A stretch of 5,477 bases of DNA from Nitrospirota bacterium (GTDB lineage: Bacteria > Nitrospirota > 9FT-COMBO-42-15 > HDB-SIOI813). Numbering within the stretch: position 1 is the first letter of the stretch; each line of letters begins with the position of its first letter. This document shows positions 1 to 4,485 of this stretch, in pieces. Both the position numbers and the translations under genes were made by a program. The notes below the pieces were generated by a model, which saw nothing but the letters and a program-made list of their open reading frames with translations, was not told where the DNA came from and ran no database searches. The stretch covers positions 1 to 5,477 of the forward strand of contig JAHFER010000128.1 of the NCBI GenBank assembly GCA_023248365.1, read 5' to 3'.

Positions 1-261
1 GATTTTGACATACAGTCTTTCGCCAAGCTCGTCAAGCTCTTCTTTTGTTATCTTGACTGGTGTTTTCCCATCCGTATATGCATTTTCAAAATACCAGCGC
101 TCCCATTCTTCAAAAGATTTGGGCTGACATTCTCTTATCAAAGCCATAACAGTCCCGACTTTATTTGGCCTTGATAACTGATATGTTTGACATGCGTAAT
201 TCAACACTTTTTCTTTTTTGCCAAACTCTTTTGAATACCGTCTGTTTTTAATTTTCGACAT
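1..261 (-). CDS. MjaI-like type II restriction endonuclease, N-terminal 87 residues (cut by window edge)
   Basis: The reading frame opens with ATG at 261 and stays open to the left edge, giving 87 residues of a longer protein; characterised MjaI-type enzymes are roughly three times this length. The visible part contains YACQTYQLSRPNKVG, a run ending in MALI, and an EEWERWYFENA stretch. From memory this pattern (RP..VG followed by an EEW..WY segment) is that of the MjaI restriction endonuclease family, whose founder cleaves CTAG. The catalytic residues lie outside the window. The start overlaps the end of the methyltransferase gene by 14 bp in another frame, the usual tight M-then-R order of a type II pair, and translational coupling is likely. 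Family assignment rests on recalled motifs and on the neighbouring methyltransferase; the CTAG specificity is inferred. Confidence 0.72.
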   Translation of the reverse strand, partial: MSKIKNRRYSKEFGKKEKVLNYACQTYQLSRPNKVGTVMALIRECQPKSFEEWERWYFENAYTDGKTPVKITKEELDELGERLYVKI

Positions 262-1552
262 GGCCTTCCCTTGTCAGGTTGATGAACCTTTCCTTATATT
301 TAAACTCTACCTCTGTATCAACCAGCACCAGGCCGGCTTTTATTAAGTGGGCATTTACAAATGTCTTATTTTGCAGATAAAGATAACAGAGAAGATTATT
401 TTCTTTGTCATATTTCAAATTGTCATACCGTAAAAAAACTTTTTGACCTTTTGTTTTATTTGCAAGATACTCCGATGCTTTACCATTCAATATTGGGTTC
501 TGTTTAATCCCAAGTAATTTTACGGTTAATCCATTATTCAGTCTAATAATTTCAGGGCTTATAATTTCTTTAACAGTAAAGTATTCTTCACGTTGTTTAC
601 CATTCTGATCAATCCTGGATCCAAACTGAAGTTTCTTGGGGTCTATTTTTTTATCAAATTTGTGGGGGTCTTTAAAAATATAAGGTAGTTTGTTTATCTC
701 ATTATCAAAATTAAACTCTTTCTTTTCCTGAATAATAAATTCAAAGTCCGCATCCTTAAAAATATTATTATCATTTGCCCCAACTTTACCCTTTATTATC
801 GGGATAAAATCTGCATTGATCTCGTATCCAATAGAATTACGATTTAGATTTTTTGCTGCAAGTGAGGTTGTCCCGCTTCCCAGAAACGGATCAAGAACTG
901 TATCTCCTGCAAATGCAAACATTTTAATTAACCGCTTTGGTAATTCTTCCGGAAACATGGCAATATGGTTGTCCTGCCTTGCCCCGCTAAAATTCCAATG
1001 CCCCTGAAAATAGGTATTCCACTCTTCTTTTGTAAGCTTTGAAAGTTCCTTATTCTCTTTTGTAGTTGTTGGGGGAGTGCCGTCTTTTTTGAAAATCAAA
1101 ATGAATTCGTAGTCTAATTTTAAAATGCCGTTTCGGGGATAGGGGAAAGAACCCATTATGGTAGCTCCGCCTGTAGTATTTGATGTAGTAACCTTTTGCC
1201 AGATAACTGCCCCCATATAATCAAAGCCGATGGTCTCACAGAATTTGATAATTTCTGTTCTGATGGGGATGACCTTGTATCTTCCATAATAAACCGCCCT
1301 TGCGAACTGGTCGCCAATATTTATACATAGCCTGCAACCATTATGCAATACCCTGTAGCACTCTTTCCATACAAGGTTTAAGTGGTTAATGTAGCTTTCA
1401 TAACTGTCATTAAATCCTATCTGGCTGCCTTCTCCGTAATCTTTTAACTGCCAGTAAGGTGGTGAGGTAATAATAAGATGCACGCTTTCATTTGGTACTT
1501 CCCCCATTACCCTTGAGTCGCCATTGATTATCTTATGATAAGTTTTCTTCAT
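248..1552 (-). CDS. Beta-class DNA (cytosine-N4) methyltransferase with a C-terminal nuclease-like (SNase-fold) domain
   Basis: This 434-residue protein would transfer a methyl group from S-adenosylmethionine to DNA and protect host sites from the partner endonuclease. Catalytic motif IV, TSPPYW, is at residues 29-34; Ser in place of Asp is typical of N4-cytosine enzymes. The SAM-binding motif I, DPFLGSGTT, follows at 221-229, giving the beta-class order, and GDS at 11-13 is a typical N-terminal element. The core resembles M.MjaI and M.MthZI, which act on CTAG. Residues from about 325 to 425 are extra and align with staphylococcal nuclease, but the positions of its Arg35, Asp40 and Arg87 hold Lys345, Lys350 and Asn386. 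That domain is therefore probably a DNA-binding or structural OB-fold rather than a nuclease. The start at 1552 is preferred because AAGGA lies 7 bases upstream; the in-frame ATG at 1570 has its purine run directly against it. The gene is A+T-rich compared with the right half of the window. Confidence 0.9.
   Translation of the reverse strand: MKKTYHKIINGDSRVMGEVPNESVHLIITSPPYWQLKDYGEGSQIGFNDSYESYINHLNLVWKECYRVLHNGCRLCINIGDQFARAVYYGRYKVIPIRTEIIKFCETIGFDYMGAVIWQKVTTSNTTGGATIMGSFPYPRNGILKLDYEFILIFKKDGTPPTTTKENKELSKLTKEEWNTYFQGHWNFSGARQDNHIAMFPEELPKRLIKMFAFAGDTVLDPFLGSGTTSLAAKNLNRNSIGYEINADFIPIIKGKVGANDNNIFKDADFEFIIQEKKEFNFDNEINKLPYIFKDPHKFDKKIDPKKLQFGSRIDQNGKQREEYFTVKEIISPEIIRLNNGLTVKLLGIKQNPILNGKASEYLANKTKGQKVFLRYDNLKYDKENNLLCYLYLQNKTFVNAHLIKAGLVLVDTEVEFKYKERFINLTREGHVEN
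264..272 (-). promoter_or_regulatory. Ribosome binding site of the restriction endonuclease gene
   Basis: On the minus strand AAGGGAAGG stands two bases before the ATG at 261, inside the end of the methyltransferase gene. The GGGA core has a usable spacing of about five bases. This supports the overlapping start and suggests that the endonuclease is reinitiated or coupled to methyltransferase translation. Confidence 0.6.
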
Positions 1553-1559
1553 TATGCTG

Positions 1560-1564
1560 TCCTT
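1560..1564 (-). promoter_or_regulatory. Ribosome binding site deciding the methyltransferase start
   Basis: AAGGA on the minus strand is followed by a 7-base spacer and the ATG at 1552. It lies downstream of the alternative in-frame ATG at 1570, so it favours the shorter 434-residue protein over the 440-residue version. Confidence 0.65.
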
Positions 1565-1603
1565 AAACATCCTGATTGCAAAAATATTTAATTTTTAACC
1601 GGT

Positions 1604-1627
1604 CATCCCTACATCCCCACATCCATA
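1604..1627 (+). repeat. Three-unit 8-bp tandem repeat over the hydE stop codon
   Basis: CATCC occurs at 1604, 1612 and 1620, an exact 8-bp period with partly diverged filler (CTA, CCA, ATA). The repeat spans the last codons of hydE and its TAG stop at 1609-1611. It is short and may be chance. Confidence 0.4.
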
Positions 1628-3000
1628 GGCGCCCTGCCGAGGGAATGAAGCAACGATAAGGTTTCTGTTATCTTCCCTCTGATATTTCCACTTCCATCAC
1701 CTTTACCAGGATATATGGAATAGAGTCTTCCGTATTTCTCAGGTGTCAGGTTTATCATCATGGAATTTCCGCCTGCCATAAGGGCCTGACGTACCCCTTC
1801 CTTTCCGAACAACTTTTCTACTGCAGAGGTAACAAGGATATTTCCGTCCTGCGTGATAAGCCTTGTTACGGCAATCATCTTTAGCATGGCATCAAGAGAC
1901 ACTGCATGTGAACCGGCAAGCGGTGTGTCAGGATGTGGTATCAGAGGGCCGAAGGAGTACATCTCGGTATTAAGGGAATGGGCAAATAGTATGTCATTTA
2001 GAATATCCTCTTCACTCTGTCCGGGGAGTCCTATGAGCGAGCCTGTAGCGATAAGATAGCCAATATCCTTTACCCCTTTAAGTAATGTAAGTCTATTCTC
2101 ATATTGGAGTGTTGTGTGTATACTGCTGTAAAGAGACGGGCTTGCTGTCTCAAACCTTATAAGCACTCCCCTTGCACCGGCATCATATAATTCCCTGTAG
2201 CATTCTAAATCCCTCTCACCGATACTCAGGATAAGCAGGACTCCAACACTTTTCCTTATCCTGCTGATAATCTCAACCAGCCTTTCAGTTGTAAAATAGC
2301 TGTCTTCACCGGATTGCAGGACAAATGCCTTAAACCCGTAATTGTTTACAGCAGAGACTACTTCATTAACAATCTCATCCACGCCCATCCTGTATCTTTC
2401 GATATTTCTGTTTTCACTCCTTATACCGCAATAGGCACAATCATTTTTGCAGTAATTGGAGAACTCGATAATCCCGTGAACGCAGGATGCATTTTTGTGG
2501 ATCTTGTGACGAATGCTGTTTGCTGTTTTGTATAACAAGGCAAGTTCTTCTTTGTTATCGCATTTAAGCAGGGAAAGGAGTTCATCTTTAGTAAGTGTTT
2601 CACCTGCGCGGTTTTTTTGTAGGATAGGCAGAATGTCCAGCCCACCCTCCCCCCTTCGACTATGCTCAGGACAGGCCTCACCCCCTCCCGTCAAGGGAGG
2701 GGGAAATGCTGATTGTTTCCCCTCCCCTGGCGGGAGGGGATTAAGGGGAGGGGGATTTTCCTCTGAAAGAATGCGATCCTTCTCCTGCAGCTTAAAAAAC
2801 AATTCTTCCCAGCCTGCGAGTATGCTTTGCGCCTCATCTTCCCCAAGTTTTTGCACAATAACACCACCCTGGGCAAAGACATAATCGCCTGATTTGATAT
2901 CTTCAACATCAACTAATGCCTCTTTCTTCTCACCGAAGTAATCTAAAAGCGCGGCATTATCGTTAATGCTGATGACTTTACCTGGAATTGAATAGCACAT
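1609..3000 (-). CDS. hydE: HypC-HydE fusion: [FeFe]-hydrogenase H-cluster radical SAM maturase with an N-terminal HypC-type chaperone domain
   Basis: The protein has 463 residues from the ATG at 3000. Residues 1-70 form a HypC/HupF-like domain: MCYSIPGKV with the conserved Cys2, then SGDYVFAQGG, where the family's usual His is Gln44. Residues 82-121 are a Pro/Gly-rich linker encoded by a repeat. The rest is HydE: the radical SAM cluster motif is C184-x3-C188-x2-C191 inside SNYCKNDCAYCG, followed by ENRNIERYRM, VLQSGED, IRFETASP, SLIGLPGQ and GPLIPHPDTPLA. The end, NLTPEKYGRLYSIYPGK, lacks the cysteines that bind the optional second cluster in the Thermotoga enzyme. HydE acts in the cytoplasm with HydG and HydF to build the H-cluster, probably by making the precursor of the bridging dithiolate; neither partner is in this window. 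The TTG-started extension to 3054 is rejected because HypC begins with Met-Cys. No clear ribosome binding site precedes 3000. Confidence 0.9.
   Translation of the reverse strand: MCYSIPGKVISINDNAALLDYFGEKKEALVDVEDIKSGDYVFAQGGVIVQKLGEDEAQSILAGWEELFFKLQEKDRILSEENPPPLNPLPPGEGKQSAFPPPLTGGGEACPEHSRRGEGGLDILPILQKNRAGETLTKDELLSLLKCDNKEELALLYKTANSIRHKIHKNASCVHGIIEFSNYCKNDCAYCGIRSENRNIERYRMGVDEIVNEVVSAVNNYGFKAFVLQSGEDSYFTTERLVEIISRIRKSVGVLLILSIGERDLECYRELYDAGARGVLIRFETASPSLYSSIHTTLQYENRLTLLKGVKDIGYLIATGSLIGLPGQSEEDILNDILFAHSLNTEMYSFGPLIPHPDTPLAGSHAVSLDAMLKMIAVTRLITQDGNILVTSAVEKLFGKEGVRQALMAGGNSMMINLTPEKYGRLYSIYPGKGDGSGNIRGKITETLSLLHSLGRAPMDVGM
2681..2703. repeat. Perfect inverted repeat (hairpin 1) within the hydE insertion
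   Basis: CCCCCTCCC at 2681-2689 and GGGAGGGGG at 2695-2703 are perfect 9-base arms around a 5-base loop. The arms are nearly identical to those of the second hairpin 15 bases away, so the two could pair with each other. Confidence 0.85.
2718..2740. repeat. Perfect inverted repeat (hairpin 2) within the hydE insertion
   Basis: TCCCCTCCC at 2718-2726 and GGGAGGGGA at 2732-2740 are perfect 9-base arms with the loop CTGGC. Because it sits in the middle of a coding frame and has no T-tract, it is treated as part of a dispersed repeat rather than as a terminator. Confidence 0.85.
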
Positions 3001-3103
3001 AATTAGTGGGGCCGGATAATACAAAACTATTGAACCCAAAAACAACCAATACAAATAGAATCAGGATAAGAATGGTTTTAAATTTATAGTCCATATAAGT
3101 TTT

Positions 3104-3132
3104 ATAATAAGGGCATTTGATCTTTAAGTAAA
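3104..3132 (-). promoter_or_regulatory. Candidate sigma70-type promoter of hydE
   Basis: On the minus strand TTTACT (3127-3132) and TATTAT (3104-3109) are separated by exactly 17 bases and match the consensus hexamers at four and five of six positions. The start point would fall near 3097, giving a leader of about 97 bases before the ATG at 3000. This is a consensus match in A+T-rich DNA, so it remains tentative. Confidence 0.4.
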
Positions 3133-3220
3133 GACTTATTTGAAACTCTCATCCTCATCATAAACAATAAGATGGGTATTCTATTCCAGGCTGGCCACTA
3201 TACCAACTCCCTTATAATTT

Positions 3221-3235
3221 GTTACAAACTGTTAC
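3221..3235 (-). promoter_or_regulatory. CpxR-box-like direct repeat, probable binding site for the adjacent response regulator
   Basis: Read on the minus strand the site is GTAACAGTTTGTAAC, that is GTAAC-N5-GTAAC. The E. coli CpxR box is GTAAA-N5-GTAAA, so each half matches at four of five positions with the same spacing. On the plus strand it reads as TGTTAC twice with a 10-bp period. It lies about 90 bases before the CpxP-like gene, and OmpR-family regulators commonly bind such direct repeats upstream of their own operons. The functional link is inferred. Confidence 0.5.
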
Positions 3236-3270
3236 CTTTCAGAAAAGCATATGTCCTGAATATGAGATAG

Positions 3271-3276
3271 TATAAA
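3271..3276 (+). promoter_or_regulatory. Possible -10 element of the lipoprotein-regulator-kinase operon
   Basis: TATAAA lies 55 bases before the lipoprotein ATG and has no good -35 hexamer (3248-3253 is poor). That is what an activator-dependent promoter often looks like, and the CpxR-like box would then be centred about 55 bases upstream of the start point. A perfect TATAAT at 3213-3218 is an alternative, with the box then lying at the start site. Neither can be preferred firmly. Confidence 0.3.
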
Positions 3277-3311
3277 CTCAGATAGAAGAATATCATAACA
3301 ATTATTTTCAA

Positions 3312-3318
3312 AGGAGGG
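3312..3318 (+). promoter_or_regulatory. Strong ribosome binding site of the lipoprotein gene
   Basis: AGGAGGG is followed by a 7-base spacer and the ATG at 3326. It is the best Shine-Dalgarno sequence in the window and fixes the start of the lipoprotein. Confidence 0.85.
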
Positions 3319-3325
3319 TTGGATT

Positions 3326-3781
3326 ATGAACAGAAAAAGGCTGTATAATATAACATTAGTTTTTGTACTTTTAGCCGGAATAGGATTCCTCCCCGGATGC
3401 AGGCAAAAGTCTCCTGAGAAGCGTGCGGAATGGATCACGAATAAGATTGCATCGAAGCTGGAATTAACCGAAGTGCAGAAAAAGGAACTCAATTCTTTCA
3501 GGGATGAGCTTCTGGAAAAAAGGAAAGAGCTGCACCAATCCCGGATGACTATTAGGGAGGAGTTGCTCAACCAGCTGGGTAATGAAAAGATAGATCAGGA
3601 ACATATGAAAGAGGTAATCAGGAAAGAGGAGGCACGGCTGGATGAGACGATGTCCTTTTTTGTGGAAAGGCTGGCAGGATTTCATGCTTCCCTGACACCG
3701 GAACAGAGAAAAAAGCTGATCGAGCTGGTAAAGGAGTGGGACGGAGATAAGGGCAAGCATGAGCACCGCAGGAGAAAATAG
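3326..3781 (+). CDS. CpxP/Spy-like periplasmic lipoprotein (LTxxQ family), probable stress or metal sensor accessory
   Basis: This 151-residue protein starts with basic residues (NRKR), a hydrophobic stretch at about 8-22 and the lipobox LPGC, so Cys25 should be lipidated and the protein anchored to a membrane facing the periplasm. The mature part is a charged, almost wholly helical chain with two LTxxQ-type motifs, LTEVQ at 47-51 and LTPEQ at 123-127, the hallmark of the CpxP/Spy/heavy-metal-resistance group. CpxP and Spy are helical periplasmic chaperones, and CpxP also restrains its kinase. E. coli CpxP and Spy are soluble, so lipid anchoring is a difference. The tail KHEHRRRK could bind metal, but this is only a possibility. 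It is the first gene of a three-gene operon, with 5 bases between its TAG and the response regulator. A role in inhibiting the adjacent kinase is inferred from Cpx and ZraP-type systems. Confidence 0.82.
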   Translation: MNRKRLYNITLVFVLLAGIGFLPGCRQKSPEKRAEWITNKIASKLELTEVQKKELNSFRDELLEKRKELHQSRMTIREELLNQLGNEKIDQEHMKEVIRKEEARLDETMSFFVERLAGFHASLTPEQRKKLIELVKEWDGDKGKHEHRRRK

Positions 3782-3786
3782 CGAGT

Positions 3787-4485
3787 ATGCAACCGGTAAT
3801 CCTTATTATTGATGATGATGCCAAACTGAATCAGCTCCTGACGGATTATCTTCGGGGTTTTGGCTTCCAGGCCGTTACAGCAACGCGTCCGGAAGATGGC
3901 TTAAAAAAATTCAGACAGGAGGCCCCTGACCTGGTTATACTGGATGTCATGCTCCCAGGGATGAGCGGATTTGAAGTATGCAAGATTATCCGGCAGTCAG
4001 GGGGCACTCCTATTATCATGCTGACGGCACGGGGAGAACTCACAGACAGGGTCGTGGGTCTGGAGCTGGGGGCCGATGATTATCTCCCCAAGCCGTTTGA
4101 GCCGAGGGAATTGGTCGCCCGTATCAAGTCGGTTCTCCGGAGAGGGAGCAGGATCGGGGATTCCGGGGTCAGCAGGTTTGGCAGGCTTGAGATTAATTTT
4201 CAAAGTCGGGTCGCTAAATTAGACGGGGTGGCAATAGATCTTACAACAAACGAGTTTGCCGCCCTGTCGTTTCTTGTAAGAAACAGGGGGAAGGTTTTGA
4301 ATCGTGATCAGATATTGGAAGAACTGAGTGGTGTTGAGTCAGATGCTTTCAACCGTTCAGTGGATATTACAGTCAGCCGTCTCAGGCACAAACTGAATGA
4401 AGACCTGAAGGATCCCTCCTTCATCAAGACCGTGTGGGGGGCAGGATATGTATTTATAGGGGATGACGGTGAGGATGGAGAATAA
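3787..4485 (+). CDS. OmpR-family response regulator, CpxR-like
   Basis: This 232-residue protein has the full two-domain layout and usual length of the OmpR/PhoB family. The receiver domain (about 4-118) shows the acidic pocket IIDDD (Asp9, Asp10), the phosphoacceptor Asp53 in ILDVMLPGMSG, the switch residue Thr80 in MLTARGE, and Lys102 in DDYLPKPF. The winged-helix DNA-binding domain (about 130-225) shows LTTNEFAALSFLVRNRGKVLNRDQIL, given here only as a region at 152-176, then the recognition segment RSVDITVSRLRHKL at 190-203 and TVWGAGYVF at 215-223. Phosphorylated by the downstream kinase, it should bind direct repeats, plausibly the site at 3221-3235. AGGAG in the end of the lipoprotein gene is about 12 bases upstream of the ATG, a longish spacing. 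Orthology to CpxR is supported mainly by gene order. Confidence 0.93.
   Translation: MQPVILIIDDDAKLNQLLTDYLRGFGFQAVTATRPEDGLKKFRQEAPDLVILDVMLPGMSGFEVCKIIRQSGGTPIIMLTARGELTDRVVGLELGADDYLPKPFEPRELVARIKSVLRRGSRIGDSGVSRFGRLEINFQSRVAKLDGVAIDLTTNEFAALSFLVRNRGKVLNRDQILEELSGVESDAFNRSVDITVSRLRHKLNEDLKDPSFIKTVWGAGYVFIGDDGEDGE

Larger units (their letters stand above)
2641..2755 (-). repeat. In-frame G/C-rich composite repeat inside hydE
   Basis: Alternating C-rich and G-rich tracts contrast sharply with the flanking hydE sequence and encode the low-complexity linker between the HypC and HydE domains (PPPLNPLPPGEG, PPPLTGGGE, CPEHSRRGEGG). The minus strand contains TGTCCTGAGCATAGTCGAA (2655-2673), which I recall as the core of a dispersed repeat seen in many environmental bacterial genomes. 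The reading frame is kept through the whole element, so it reads as an inserted mobile repeat tolerated in a linker, comparable in idea to Rickettsia palindromic elements. Exact borders cannot be fixed from one copy. Confidence 0.75.
3001..3325. other. Divergent intergenic region between hydE and the CpxP-like operon
   Basis: These 325 A+T-rich bases contain no convincing gene on either strand. They hold a candidate minus-strand promoter for hydE, a CpxR-box-like direct repeat, one or two possible -10 elements for the plus-strand operon, and the strong ribosome binding site of the lipoprotein gene. A short dyad, TCTTTA-AG-TAAAGA (3121-3134), overlaps the hydE -35 candidate. Confidence 0.7.

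Noticed and set aside
1553..1570. Upstream in-frame ATG at 1570 for the methyltransferase
   Set aside because: Its purine run is directly adjacent to the ATG, whereas AAGGA with a 7-base spacer serves the ATG at 1552.
1580..1596. A/T-rich palindromic stretch between hydE and the methyltransferase considered as a terminator
   Set aside because: It has no G/C stem, so it cannot form an intrinsic terminator; at most it could contribute to a weak promoter.
2681..2740. The two G/C hairpins considered as terminators or an attenuator
   Set aside because: They lie inside an intact coding frame and lack a following T-tract; a dispersed repeat explains them better.
2641..2755. The repeated G/C tracts considered as a CRISPR array
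   Set aside because: There are no regular direct repeats with unique spacers; the structure is inverted repeats in a coding linker.
2513..2884. A 123-codon plus-strand reading frame over the hydE repeat
   Set aside because: It is antisense to a clear HydE homolog, is low-complexity across the repeat, and has no recognisable domain.
3001..3054. An 18-codon N-terminal extension of hydE beginning with TTG at 3054
   Set aside because: The HypC family starts with Met-Cys and needs Cys2 near the N-terminus; the ATG at 3000 gives exactly this, while the TTG has no ribosome binding site.
3213..3218. Perfect TATAAT as the definite -10 of the rightward operon
   Set aside because: No acceptable -35 stands 16-18 bases upstream, and the regulator-like box would then overlap the start site; it is kept only as an alternative.
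3464..3766. A 100-codon minus-strand reading frame inside the lipoprotein gene
   Set aside because: It is the antisense shadow of a gene with a strong ribosome binding site, lipobox and LTxxQ motifs.
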